Assembly: GCA_016234355.1 (NCBI GenBank)
Contig: JACRFC010000051.1
Location: 1-36,243 of the forward strand
DNA: 36,243 nucleotides
From: Ignavibacteriales bacterium
GTDB taxonomy: Bacteria; Bacteroidota; Ignavibacteria; Ignavibacteriales; Melioribacteraceae
Direction of reading: 5' to 3'
The first letter of the stretch is position 1; each line of letters opens with the position of its first letter. The position numbers and the translations under genes were made by a program. This document shows, piece after piece, positions 23,028 through 31,966 of the stretch. Under the pieces are notes generated by a model. The model was not told the origin of the DNA. It searched no databases and saw only the letters and a program-made list of their open reading frames with translations.

Positions 23028-23686
23028 ATGAAAAAAATACTTTCCTTATTATTAGTAGTGTTACTTTTAACAACATATTCAAATATTCAAGCACAAACTA
23101 AAATTAGCTTTGGTGCAAGAGCGGGTTTAAGTTTTAATAATTTATCATTTGACCCTGATTTACAGGCCGGTGTAACTAAATCATCGAGAACTGGTTTTAA
23201 ATTTGGTGCTTTAGCTGAAATCGGTTTTGTTCCTATGCTGGCGATTCAAATTGAGCCCATGTTTGTTACTGGTGCCGGGGCCCAAGCGCCAGTTCGGCGG
23301 TGGGTCAGGAAACAATAAAACTATCTTTTATTGAAATTCCAATTCTCTTAAAATTTAAGATTCCCATCTCCGGACCAGTTTCTCCATATGTTTTTGCTGG
23401 TCCTAACTTTGTTATTATTTCATCAGCAAATGATCTAACAGAACCAAAAGGTCAGACTTCTATTGAAACTGATCTAAAAGATTATACCTCTTCATTTAAC
23501 TTTGCACTTGATTTTGGCGCTGGAGCTGGTTTTAAGGTTGCACCACTTACCGTAATAATGTTAGATATTCGTTATTCATTTGGTTTATCAAATGCATTTA
23601 ACGATAAAGGGAAGCAGTCGTTCGGTTTTACATCCGTTAAAACCACAGCATTTCAAATTGTAGCTGGAGTTTTATTCGGTCTATAA
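23028..23686 (+). pseudogene. PorT-like outer-membrane beta-barrel gene with one frameshift
   Basis: The N-terminal part (signal peptide KILSLLLVVLLLTTYSNIQAQ, then ISFGARAGLSFNNLSFDPD and EIGFVPMLAIQIEPMFVTG) runs in one frame to about 23278. The C-terminal part (ETIKLSFIEIPILLKFKIP, VSPYVFAGPNF, DFGAGAGFKVAPLTVIMLDIRYSFGLSN) is in another frame to 23686. Both halves together make one typical outer-membrane beta-barrel protein of about 220 residues. The shift lies in GGGGCCC (23277-23283); restoring one base joins the frames. It is either a true loss-of-function change or a homopolymer sequencing error. ATG 23028 is preferred to 23013 because AAAGG lies just upstream and the signal peptide starts there. 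Confidence 0.82.
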
Positions 23687-23707
23687 ATTATTATTTTATT
23701 AAAAAAC

Positions 23708-23742
23708 AAAGCCGTCACAAAACTTCTTCGTGACGGCTTTTT
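23708..23742. terminator. Bidirectional intrinsic terminator between convergent genes
   Basis: AAAGCCGTCAC (23708-23718) pairs perfectly with GTGACGGCTTT (23730-23740), with A-rich and T-rich sides, so it can work in both directions. It sits between the outer-membrane gene and the convergent RlpA-like gene. Confidence 0.9.
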
Positions 23743-23748
23743 CATTTA

Positions 23749-24228
23749 TCAATTAAGTGTATTAATCGGGTTAGTATCAGAATTTAATAGTACTTCAGAA
23801 ACTTTCACTTTTATAACACCCCGGCCAATCATACCGAGATTAAGTGCTGTTCCTTTAGATAAATCTAAATCACGTCCTTCAATGAATGGGCCCCTATCAT
23901 TTATTCTTACAATAACTGACTTACCATTTTTCAGATTTGTTACTTGAAGGACAGTACCAAATGGTAATGACTTATGTGCCGCTGTAAATGCCATTTGATT
24001 GTACTGTTCGCCGTTTGCCGTTAACTTTCCGTGAAAGCGCGGACCGTACCAAGATGCGGTCATTACACCCAAATCGTTAAAGTTAACAGATGTCATGTTG
24101 GGTTCTGCATCTTTGCTTACAGTTATTTTAGCCACACCATTTATCTCGCCTGCAGAAGTATCGCTTAGATTGAACCCGACACTTACGGCAACCAGACTGA
24201 TGATGAAAACTATTTTTAATGTACGCAA
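23749..24228 (-). CDS. rlpA: RlpA-like double-psi beta-barrel protein (septal ring lytic transglycosylase family)
   Basis: A 159-residue exported protein. A signal peptide occupies the first 25-28 residues (IVFIISLVAVSVGFNLS). The double-psi barrel covers about 52-150 with all family marks: MTASWYGPRFHGKLTANGE, the catalytic-site-like Glu of NGE, MAFTAAHKSLPFGTVLQVTNLKNGKS, VRINDRGPF and GRDLDLSKGTA. RlpA proteins cleave denuded peptidoglycan glycans or bind them at the septum. There is no SPOR domain, and no lipobox is evident, so it is a minimal version. A small exported protein of unknown function is encoded 77 bp upstream on the same strand. Confidence 0.88.
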   Translation of the reverse strand: MRTLKIVFIISLVAVSVGFNLSDTSAGEINGVAKITVSKDAEPNMTSVNFNDLGVMTASWYGPRFHGKLTANGEQYNQMAFTAAHKSLPFGTVLQVTNLKNGKSVIVRINDRGPFIEGRDLDLSKGTALNLGMIGRGVIKVKVSEVLLNSDTNPINTLN

Positions 24229-24305
24229 ATTTTACCTCTTTTTTTGTTTAACATACCTTTTAAAGTTGGAGCAATGGAAAACTTTAGGCGGAAAGACAGG
24301 TGGAG

Positions 24306-24647
24306 TTAATTTTTTAGATAAGCAAAGAACCTGAGACCGGTTCTTCTTTGATTTTCCATAGTAAAAAGATTTTGCTGAAGGAGAAATTCTTTAGCTGGAT
24401 TCTGATGTTGAGTTAAGTCCGCTGAAGATATAAATTCATCATAAAACAAAGATTTTCCAGATTGGTCGTTCAGATCTGATGTATTGATAGAAAAGCCATC
24501 AATATTATGACTTAGATCTAGGGTTAAAACAGACTGACTCTCTTTTACGGTCAACTCCCCCTTAGCAATATTGGTTTTGGAGTGTAAAGTGAAAGCCGAG
24601 ACGAGCATTAACCAAATCACAAAATATGTCAGATTTCTATACTTCAA
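24306..24647 (-). CDS. Small exported protein of unknown function
   Basis: A 113-residue protein. The N-terminus is a plausible signal peptide (YFVIWLMLVSAFTLHSK). The mature part is polar, with a predicted beta-rich middle (GELTVKESQSVLTLDLSHNIDGFSI is its best-defined stretch, read in two pieces) and ends in the basic RRTGLRFFAYLKN. No cysteines and no family that I recognise. It lies upstream of the RlpA-like gene on the same strand, so the pair may act together at the cell wall. Reality of the gene is supported by the signal peptide and the empty opposite strand; start choice is uncertain. Confidence 0.55.
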   Translation of the reverse strand: MKYRNLTYFVIWLMLVSAFTLHSKTNIAKGELTVKESQSVLTLDLSHNIDGFSINTSDLNDQSGKSLFYDEFISSADLTQHQNPAKEFLLQQNLFTMENQRRTGLRFFAYLKN

Positions 24648-25109
24648 TTGATAATCTATTAGTTGTTGAAAACTTACATTCTAAATTTAATCATTTAGGA
24701 AATATCAGCCAATCTTTGGATAGGACTGAAATCACAATTCAAAAAATAAATTAGATAAAAAACCTCGTTTTTAAGCGATTTTTGAGATCGGAGATTTTTA
24801 TTATACTATTTAATTATTTGAGTCCGGCTACCAGGTCTAAAAGAAGTTATTAAATCTTAAGCTTACTGTTTTCTCTTTAGCGGAGGTTTGCGATCTTTCT
24901 AAAGGCACAGTTAATAGACAAAAGCAACCAGTAAATTTGATGATAATTTATCATTCAATAGATTTACAAAAAAAGTAATCTTGTAACTTCCAATTTACAG
25001 TCATTACCATTTTTCATAATTTACTTTTAACAAACTAAGTCTCTAATGGCAAAAAAGATCGTCTTCGTACATTCGAAATATTAACGCTACAAAAAATGAA
25101 TACATCTAA
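24648..25109. other. 462-bp AT-rich intergenic region, no gene seen
   Basis: It separates divergent genes and should hold both promoters. I see no convincing ORF, RNA gene or strong hairpin. A short repeated pattern (TTTTTAAGCGATTTTTGAG near 24768-24786) is present but weak. Confidence 0.5.
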
Positions 25110-26105
25110 ATGATCATAAACGACAAACCAGAAAGAAATTCCAGCGCTGATTGGTGGGCAGAACAGTCTAGAAAACTGCTCGAAGATCAAAAACAATCGT
25201 GGCAATTGCTAAATGAGAATTATCAAAATCTTTCTGCAACTAAAATTCGAACATTTGAATTTGACGGTTTTGAAATAAAAGTTCAGTTTAACCCAGCAAG
25301 AATAAAATCATCTTCAGCGGATGTAAGTGAAGATGCTATTAAATCGCGCAAATGTTTTTTGTGTCTAGATAATCTTCCAAAAGAACAAACGGTTTTAGGT
25401 TACAATAAGAATTTTGTTCTTCTTGCTAATCCATACCCGATTTTTCCGGAACATTTTACGATTTCAAAAAAAAATCATACGCCGCAAACTTTGATCGGAA
25501 ATTTTGCAGAGATGCTGGTTCTTTCCCGTGATCTTGGCAAGTACTATTCGGTTTTTTATAATGGACAAAAGTGCGGCTCTTCTGCACCGGATCATATGCA
25601 TTTTCATGCAATAACAAAAAACGCGATGCCTGTAGAAATTGAATTCGATAAAATGATAAATAAATTTCCCAAAGAAGTTTTGAGAAACGAAAAAATTGAA
25701 GTCCGTTTTTTTGAAGAGCATTTGCGTTACTTTATTTCCTTCGAATCGAGAGACAAAGGTGAATTACTTTATGTTTTCAAAACTTTAATCAATGCACTTA
25801 GAAAAATATCTCCTCCGCATGAGGAACCTCTAATAAACATGCTGGCTAATTATCAGGAAAATATTTGGCGTTTGATTTTCTTTCCCAGAAGCAAACACAG
25901 ACCAAAACAATTTTCTGCCGATGACGGTAATCAGTTGCTAATTAGTCCTGCCGTAGTTGATATGAGCGGTTTATTTATAGCCCCGCGCGAAGAAGATTTC
26001 TTGAAAATTACGAAGGACGATGTGATTGACATTTACAAACAAGTAACCATAACAAAAGAGTATTTTGAGTTTCTAAGAAAGAAAATAGGTGAGATATTTA
26101 TTTAG
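25110..26105 (+). CDS. DUF4922 / HIT-superfamily nucleotide phosphorylase-like protein
   Basis: A 331-residue cytoplasmic protein. A Cys-x2-Cys pair (Cys82, Cys85 in CFLCLDNLP) precedes ANPYPIFPEHFTI and the histidine triad-like APDHMHFHA (His162, His164, His166), the catalytic signature of HIT nucleotidyltransferases. The C-terminal half repeats the fold in degenerate form and ends with VDMSGLFIAPREEDFLK. The closest functional relatives by motif are GDP-sugar phosphorylases and Ap4A phosphorylases, so it probably acts on a nucleotide-diphosphate compound; the substrate is open. It stands alone, with divergent and convergent neighbours. Confidence 0.78.
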   Translation: MIINDKPERNSSADWWAEQSRKLLEDQKQSWQLLNENYQNLSATKIRTFEFDGFEIKVQFNPARIKSSSADVSEDAIKSRKCFLCLDNLPKEQTVLGYNKNFVLLANPYPIFPEHFTISKKNHTPQTLIGNFAEMLVLSRDLGKYYSVFYNGQKCGSSAPDHMHFHAITKNAMPVEIEFDKMINKFPKEVLRNEKIEVRFFEEHLRYFISFESRDKGELLYVFKTLINALRKISPPHEEPLINMLANYQENIWRLIFFPRSKHRPKQFSADDGNQLLISPAVVDMSGLFIAPREEDFLKITKDDVIDIYKQVTITKEYFEFLRKKIGEIFI

Positions 26106-26141
26106 ATATGGAAACAGTTAATAGCAAGGAATAAGAAAACA

Positions 26142-27284
26142 TTACAATACCTTAACTGCAATTACGCTTATGTCGTCATCCATCTCTCCGCCGGTATAAT
26201 TAAATATTTCTTTTTGTATTTGAGCAAGTGAGTCTTCGTTCGGATTTAATTCTTCTAAAAACTTCATCAAGTGATCTTCCGAATAAAGCTCCCCTGCTTC
26301 GTTTCGCGCTTCAGTAATCCCATCTGTAACTAAAAATAGCTCGTCCCCGTTATTTAGTTTCAATTCAACGTCCTCATATTCTCCCGATTTACTAAACCCA
26401 AGAAGAACACCTTTAGAAATTATTCTCTTAATGGTTTTTGATTTATAGACCAGTGGTAGATCTCCTGCTCCGGAGTAGCGTGCAATTTTATTTTTTTTAT
26501 CTAGTATAATTACGGAAAGTGTGATGAACACTTCGGAAATTCTTTCATCTTTAAATACAGACTCGTTTACTTTGCACAATATTTGGCTTGGTTGAAAATC
26601 TTTTGATGATTCAAGCACAAACCGTGCGGCGCTGCGTACATAGCCTGCGTAAGCAACCGCAAAATACCAAGCGCCCCATCGCTTCCCCATTACATCGCCC
26701 AAAATTATTGCTATATGATCATCATCCATTTTGAAGTAATCAATAAAATCTCCGCCCGGAACATTCTTAAACGGCAAGTGCCAATGCTTGATTTGAAATC
26801 CCTCGAACTGAGGAAATTCTTCCGGAACAACTTTAGCACCCATCGTGTCGGCGGCTTTTTGAACTTCATCAACAACTTTTACGCGTTCTTTCTCAAGACT
26901 TTTCAAAATTGCGGATACTTTTGCAATTACAACTTTGGGGCTGGATGTTTTAATAATATAGTCTTCTATTTCAAGATCATATCCCTGTAGAATATCTTCT
27001 TCTGCCCCTTTTGCCGTAAGAAAAACAAATGGAATTTGTTTTAGTTCGGGATTTGCCAGTAAGCGTTTACGAAATTCGTATCCGTCAACTTCGGGCATCA
27101 TTACGTCGCTTATTATCAGATCCGGTTTTATTTTTTCTGCAAGTTCAAAACCTTCTCTGCCGTTACCGGCTACCTCACAACGAAACCCCGCCTTTGTTAA
27201 ATTGAAAGTAAAAAGCTTAGCAATGTTAAATTCATCTTCAACTAATAATATTGTGTTTGCGGATTTATTATTTTCTTGTGTCAC
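26142..27284 (-). CDS. Receiver domain fused to PP2C/SpoIIE-type phosphatase (RsbU-like)
   Basis: A 380-residue signalling protein. Residues 10-130 are a receiver domain (LLVEDEFN, phospho-acceptor Asp60 in LIISDVMMPEVDG, and LTAKG). After a coiled linker, residues 165-380 form a SpoIIE/RsbU phosphatase: GGDFIDYFKMDDDHIAIILGD, YSGAGDLP, LFLVTDGITEARN and the closing DDDISVIAVKV carry the metal-binding acidic residues. Such proteins dephosphorylate STAS anti-anti-sigma factors when activated. A STAS gene lies 77 bp upstream on the same strand, preceded by a kinase and a regulator, so this is a partner-switching module. No RsbW-type kinase is found in the window. Confidence 0.93.
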   Translation of the reverse strand: MTQENNKSANTILLVEDEFNIAKLFTFNLTKAGFRCEVAGNGREGFELAEKIKPDLIISDVMMPEVDGYEFRKRLLANPELKQIPFVFLTAKGAEEDILQGYDLEIEDYIIKTSSPKVVIAKVSAILKSLEKERVKVVDEVQKAADTMGAKVVPEEFPQFEGFQIKHWHLPFKNVPGGDFIDYFKMDDDHIAIILGDVMGKRWGAWYFAVAYAGYVRSAARFVLESSKDFQPSQILCKVNESVFKDERISEVFITLSVIILDKKNKIARYSGAGDLPLVYKSKTIKRIISKGVLLGFSKSGEYEDVELKLNNGDELFLVTDGITEARNEAGELYSEDHLMKFLEELNPNEDSLAQIQKEIFNYTGGEMDDDISVIAVKVL

Positions 27285-27361
27285 TGGTTTTCCAAAAAAA
27301 TTATTTATAATTATTAAAAGTTCTTCTCCAGCTAATGCGGGTCAGAATGACAGTGACGCTA

Positions 27362-27700
27362 TCATTGAAAACTTTTTATTGCGTCTTGCAATTCACTATA
27401 CGATTCAAATACTCTGAACAATCTTGTCAATTCGAACATAGAGCGAACATTAGGTTTGAACCCGACTAATTTTAGATCTCCCCCAAGCTTTGCTACTTTT
27501 TTTAATGTGTTGACAATGATCCCGAGAAATGTTGAATCAAGAAATTCTACTGAGGTAAGATCGATTATTACCTTTCTGTAACCACTGTCAATCTTATCGT
27601 TAACTTGTCTTTTCAATTCTTCGGCTTCAAGAAGAGTGGCTCTATCAAGATTTACAATCTCAATTATAATATCATCAATTATTTCCTCAATTATTCTCAT
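27362..27700 (-). CDS. STAS-domain anti-sigma factor antagonist
   Basis: A 112-residue single STAS domain. The phosphorylation loop reads VEFLDSTFLGIIV with Ser56 (and Thr57) at the position modified in SpoIIAA and RsbV. The N-terminal LDRATLLEAEELK strand-helix and the C-terminal LVGFKPNVRSMFELTRLFRVFESY are standard. It would bind an anti-sigma kinase when unphosphorylated and be reset by the phosphatase encoded downstream. A second, similar STAS protein is encoded at 33193-33558, with the same N-R-A-T-L beginning and the same D-S-T-F-L-G loop. Confidence 0.9.
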   Translation of the reverse strand: MRIIEEIIDDIIIEIVNLDRATLLEAEELKRQVNDKIDSGYRKVIIDLTSVEFLDSTFLGIIVNTLKKVAKLGGDLKLVGFKPNVRSMFELTRLFRVFESYSELQDAIKSFQ

Positions 27701-27717
27701 GGTTCACCTTTAATTTT

Positions 27718-29100
27718 TCAATCCTTTGGTGATTCGATTTTATATTTATCCATAAGACGGTAAAGTGTTGCCCTGCCAATTTTAAGTTTACGTGCGGCTT
27801 CAACAATGTTACCTTGTGTTGCTTTTAATGCGTGTCTTATAGCTTCTTCCTTTAATTTTTCAAAAGGAACTACGTGTGAATCCTCGCCGAAGAGAACGCT
27901 GTTAGTGTTTGAACCCAGCGTTCCTAAAATTCCGGAAATATTTGCCGGCAGGATATCAGCTTCAATATAATCTCCATCGCTTAAAATCATACATCGCTCT
28001 ATAGTGTTCTCAAGTTCCCGCACATTGCCGGGCCAATCATAATCGTACATAATTTTTAGAGCTGCCTTGCTTACATTTTTTATTTCCTTACCGATCTTCT
28101 TATTAAATATTTTTATGAAGTGATCAATTAAAATTACGATGTCGCCTTTTCTTTCTCTTAAAGGGAGAATATGTATTGGGAATGAGCTAAGTCGGTAATA
28201 TAGATCTTCTCTAAACTGTTTATTATCAACAGCCGATTTAAGATCACGATTGGTTGCGGAAATAATTCTTACGTCTGTTTTAATTACTTCGTTTCCGCCA
28301 ACGCGTTCAAATTCTTTTTGCTGAATTACTCTTAGAATTTTTGCTTGAAGCGACATTTCCATTTCGCCTATTTCGTCAAGAAAAATCGTTCCTCCTTTAG
28401 CAAGTTCAAACTTTCCAATTTTTCTAATATGCGCTCCTGTAAAAGCGCCTTTTTCATGGCCGAATAATTCGCTTTCCAAAAGCTCGCGCGGAATTGAAGC
28501 ACAATTTACAACAACAAAGGGCGCTGCTTTTCTTTTACCGTTATAATGTATTGCGCGTGCAACCAGCTCTTTGCCTGTTCCGCTTTCTCCGGTAATTAAT
28601 ACTGTGATTTCGTTATCAAGTACTTTTGATACCATCTTAAAAGCTTCCTGCATTTTTTTATCTGCAGAGACGATGTTATCAAAACTGTATTCACGTTTAA
28701 TCGCATCTTTTAAATTCTCAATCTCGCGTTCTAAGTCGTAATTCTTTATAGCATTTTTTATAGCAGGTTCAAGACGATCTTTATCAATTGGTTTCGGAAA
28801 GTAATCGAACGCTCCAAGACGAATAGATTCGAGTGCTACTTCTACACTTCCCTGAGCAGATAACATTATTATTGGCAGTTGCGGACTTTTTTGCTTCATT
28901 CTGTTAAGAACTTCATTTCCGTTAATATCTGGAAGCATTATATCAAGAAGAACTAAATCGGGATCGTCGGAAAAAGAATTTAGCGCATCTGTTCCAGTTG
29001 TAAAAGTTTTTATTCTGTAATTCCATTGATTTTTAACCCAATGTGTAAGCATTTTCACAATTGAGTCTTCGTCATCAATAATAAAGATTAATTTTTCCAA
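27718..29100 (-). CDS. NtrC-family sigma54-dependent response regulator
   Basis: A 460-residue regulator. Receiver 1-120 with Asp53 in VLLDIMLPDINGNE; AAA+ domain about 145-380 with Walker A GESGTGKE, GAFTGA loop in FGHEKGAFTGAHIRK, Walker B TIFLDEIGEM and the arginine-containing sensor region FREDLYYRL; C-terminal Fis-type helix-turn-helix EAARKLKIGRATLYRLMDKY. In contrast to the regulator at 6046 it has the canonical DE Walker B. It follows the PAS kinase gene (20-bp gap) and precedes the STAS gene (17-bp gap), so sigma54 control and STAS/PP2C switching are encoded in one operon. Confidence 0.95.
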   Translation of the reverse strand: MEKLIFIIDDEDSIVKMLTHWVKNQWNYRIKTFTTGTDALNSFSDDPDLVLLDIMLPDINGNEVLNRMKQKSPQLPIIMLSAQGSVEVALESIRLGAFDYFPKPIDKDRLEPAIKNAIKNYDLEREIENLKDAIKREYSFDNIVSADKKMQEAFKMVSKVLDNEITVLITGESGTGKELVARAIHYNGKRKAAPFVVVNCASIPRELLESELFGHEKGAFTGAHIRKIGKFELAKGGTIFLDEIGEMEMSLQAKILRVIQQKEFERVGGNEVIKTDVRIISATNRDLKSAVDNKQFREDLYYRLSSFPIHILPLRERKGDIVILIDHFIKIFNKKIGKEIKNVSKAALKIMYDYDWPGNVRELENTIERCMILSDGDYIEADILPANISGILGTLGSNTNSVLFGEDSHVVPFEKLKEEAIRHALKATQGNIVEAARKLKIGRATLYRLMDKYKIESPKD

Positions 29101-29120
29101 TTTTATCCTCGGCTATATTT

Positions 29121-30701
29121 CTACTTTGGTAAACGAATAATAAATGTTGTTCCTTTATCAACCTGGCTTCTAACTTTAATAAAACCTTTGTGCAAATCTA
29201 CAATTTGTTTTACGCTTACAAGACCAAATCCGGCGCCGCCCAACGGTGTTCCAAATTGTTGAATTTTACTGAATTTTTGAAAAAGATTAGGCAAATCTTT
29301 TTCCGGAATTCCAACACCAGTATCGCTAATAACTATTTCAATTTCCTTACCGTAATCCTGAAGTATTACTTTAATTCTTCCGCCTGCGTTTGTGAATTTA
29401 ACTGCATTAGAGATTAAATTTCCAAAAACTTTTTTTAGACGGTCTTTATCAACGTTAATTTGTAATTCATGTTTAGGATATTCTTTTGAAAGCGTAATAT
29501 TTTTTTCTTTTATCTGGTCTGAAAAATTTATTAATGATTCTTCCAGAATATCAATAATGCTTGTTAAAGATCTTTGCAGCTCTTCTTCGCCGCTTTCTAA
29601 TTTAGAAAAGTCAAGCACATCGTTAATTAGTTTGCCTAAACGTTTGCCTTCCATTAAAATAATATTACTGAATTCACGAACGGTTTCTTTGGGAAGATCC
29701 GGATCTGATAAAATTGTTTCTGCAAAACCAACAATTGATGCAAGCGGTGTTCTAAGTTCGTGCGATACATTTGATATGAATTCACTTTTTAATTTATTTA
29801 CTTCTTCAAGAACAGTAATCTTGTGCCGGGCTCTTTCCCGTTCAATAGAAATTATCCGATTAGCTTCAACTAATTTTGCATTGAGATCTTTTATTTTTTG
29901 TTCATCAAGTTTACGGTTTGTAATATTGCGCCCGATGCTTAACATACCGGAAACTACTCCGTCGCTTAACATCGGCTTTGCGTTAAATTCAAATGTAATC
30001 CCTTTATCAAATCTGTCAAGAAACATTGCCTCGAAAGTTGTAATTCCATTTGAGTTTAATAATTCAGTAAATGCGGCGGTTATTTTAGATTCATCTTCTT
30101 TATCAATGAATTCGAGAAAATGTCTGCCGATCATTTCATCCGAAGTATAACCAAGTGCAGTCGCACCGTTTTTATTAACCATACTGAAATAGCCAAAACC
30201 GTTAAGTATAAAAATCAAATCATCGGCAGTGTCAAACAGCAATCTAAATCTTTCTTCAGAACCTTCTAATTTCAGCTGTATTTGTTTCTCTTCGGTAATA
30301 TCTTGAATTGCACCAACTACACGTACGGTTTTATTGTTTTTAATAATCGGAAATCCGGAGTGCCTAACCCAGTGCTCTTTGCCGAATCTATCTTTCATTC
30401 GGTATTCGATAGTTGACTCAGCTCCATTTTTAAGATTATTAATAAAGTTTTTAAAACTGCCAAAGTGTGCAGGATATATTGACCGCAAAATTTGTGTTTT
30501 GTTCTTATAAATTTCTTTAGGAGAGAACCCGAATAAAGTCCTTACGGCATCTGTAATAAAATTATATTCTGTTCCTTCGGCATTAGTTGAATAAAGGACT
30601 ATATTAATAGAACTAACCGTCTCGCTAAAAAGCTGTTCGGTTTTATCTTTTAAGGGTTCTTCTTTTTCAGATGATTTTGTTAAACCGCTTCCGCGTTTCA
30701 T
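29121..30701 (-). CDS. Soluble PAS-PAS sensor histidine kinase
   Basis: A 526-residue kinase without membrane segments. Two PAS domains with PAC ends cover about 28-140 (FGKEHWVRHSGFPI, VVGAIQDITEEK) and 148-264 (GYFSMVNKNGATALGYTSDEMIG, ISIGRN-like LSIGRNITNRK). A coiled coil follows at 265-305. HisKA has His314 in NVSHELRTPLAS; HATPase_c shows NLISNAVKFTNAGG, DTGVGIPEKD, FQKFSK and GGAGFGLVSVK, where the G2 box is GAGFGL. It heads the minus-strand operon and should phosphorylate the NtrC-type regulator and possibly the receiver-phosphatase. The signal is cytoplasmic, perhaps redox or a small ligand. Confidence 0.93.
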   Translation of the reverse strand: MKRGSGLTKSSEKEEPLKDKTEQLFSETVSSINIVLYSTNAEGTEYNFITDAVRTLFGFSPKEIYKNKTQILRSIYPAHFGSFKNFINNLKNGAESTIEYRMKDRFGKEHWVRHSGFPIIKNNKTVRVVGAIQDITEEKQIQLKLEGSEERFRLLFDTADDLIFILNGFGYFSMVNKNGATALGYTSDEMIGRHFLEFIDKEDESKITAAFTELLNSNGITTFEAMFLDRFDKGITFEFNAKPMLSDGVVSGMLSIGRNITNRKLDEQKIKDLNAKLVEANRIISIERERARHKITVLEEVNKLKSEFISNVSHELRTPLASIVGFAETILSDPDLPKETVREFSNIILMEGKRLGKLINDVLDFSKLESGEEELQRSLTSIIDILEESLINFSDQIKEKNITLSKEYPKHELQINVDKDRLKKVFGNLISNAVKFTNAGGRIKVILQDYGKEIEIVISDTGVGIPEKDLPNLFQKFSKIQQFGTPLGGAGFGLVSVKQIVDLHKGFIKVRSQVDKGTTFIIRLPK

Positions 30702-30766
30702 TAAACTATTCTTAAAAAATTTTGTTGTAAGATAATAAATTCATGTGAGGAAATATAGAGAATGCT

Positions 30767-31893
30767 CTAATAGGATATCTTCTTTTTATAGTATTTGAAC
30801 AAAAAGAAAAAGCAGAAACAAAGCCCCGCAGCAAATATCCAGTATCCGTTTTCTTTGTTCAAATCCATTAATGTTGTCCCTAATATAGGGCCGGCTATCG
30901 TGCCCGCACCGTACATCATGGTAAAGTAGCCGTTTGCTTGTGCCATGAATTTCTTTTCAACCTCTTCTACTGTATAATTTAGACCAACAGTATAAAACGA
31001 CGGGACAATCCCGCCGATAAAAAAGAAAATAATTACAAGAAAGAAAAAATTCATTGCCGCAATTGGTAGGATAAAAAGTAATCCGAGTAGAAACGAAATT
31101 ATTAATAATAATTTGTACTTCATCACCTTATCGGCAAGATGTCCGATAAAATAGAGAAGTATAATTCCCCCAAGAACAAATGATGTGAGAAAGTATAAAA
31201 CCTCCATTTCAGAAAAATTATTACGCAATCCGTACAAAGGCAGCGCCACCATAATAGATGATTCAAATAATCCATATACAAAAGCTGAAAACAAACTTAG
31301 CGTTGGCATTTTATTAAGAGGCATTTTTTCAATTTTCTTATTGCCGGCGCTAAGATCAATATCCATCATTAAAATAATTTGCAGAACAAATAAAAAAAAA
31401 CAATTGATGAACCGATTACAAACGGAACCCAATTACCAAGCTTGATCGTCCAGATTAGAAGTGTGCCGACTGCAATTCCCACTGAAAGAATAACAACATA
31501 AAGACTAATATTTTTTCCCCGGTTCGTTTCATCGCTGTAAGCATTAATCATTACTTCGGTCGAAACAAAAATAAATGTTCCGCCAATGCCCATAATTATT
31601 TTTACAAAATATAGAAGCGGATAGATATACCAGAACATATGTCCGAGTGCGCTTAACATCCAGATAAAAAGTCCCGCTTCTAAAACCGTTTTCACCCCGA
31701 ATGAGTCAATTAATCTTCCGGCATATCTTGAAAAAATTACAATGCTTATATATCCGACCATTGCCGATGAGCCAATTATTATACTCGGCGCATGATTTTG
31801 CTCAAGCAGTATAATTGTAACCGGAGTAACTAAACCAAACCCAATTCCTCCAATTCCGATACCGATCAAGGCTAGAATAAAATTTTTTCGCAT
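30767..31893 (-). pseudogene. Major facilitator superfamily transporter with one frameshift
   Basis: The upstream part (from ATG at 31893, KNFILALIGIGIGGIGFGLVTP, six helices, SRYAGRLIDSFGVKTVLE as the loop 2-3 motif) runs into a stop at 31369. The downstream part, readable from about 31400 to 30767 (LFSAFVYGLFESSIMVALPLYGL, GHLADKVMKYKLLL, GAGTIAGPILGTTLMDL) gives the other six helices. Together they form one 12-helix MFS drug/metabolite exporter of about 375 residues. The break lies at a run of nine A at 31392-31400; one base more or less restores the frame. Substrate unknown. It is transcribed divergently from the U32 gene. Confidence 0.82.
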
Positions 31894-31966
31894 ATCTTTT
31901 AAAAAGTAATATTGTAAAATAACTTGGCTAAAATTAATTACACAACTTTTATTATTATTGTGATAT

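Noticed and set aside
24095-24334. Plus-strand ORF of 79 codons opposite the RlpA-like gene start
   Set aside because: It overlaps the signal peptide region of a convincing gene and has no features of its own.
27285-27361. Segment resembling a dispersed repeat (around GCGGGTCAGAATGACAG) between the STAS and phosphatase genes
   Set aside because: Only one copy is visible in the window, so a repeat cannot be supported.
29392-30150. Long plus-strand ORF of 252 codons opposite the PAS kinase
   Set aside because: It lies wholly within a well-supported kinase gene on the other strand, has no recognisable domain and a Ser/Leu-rich shadow composition.
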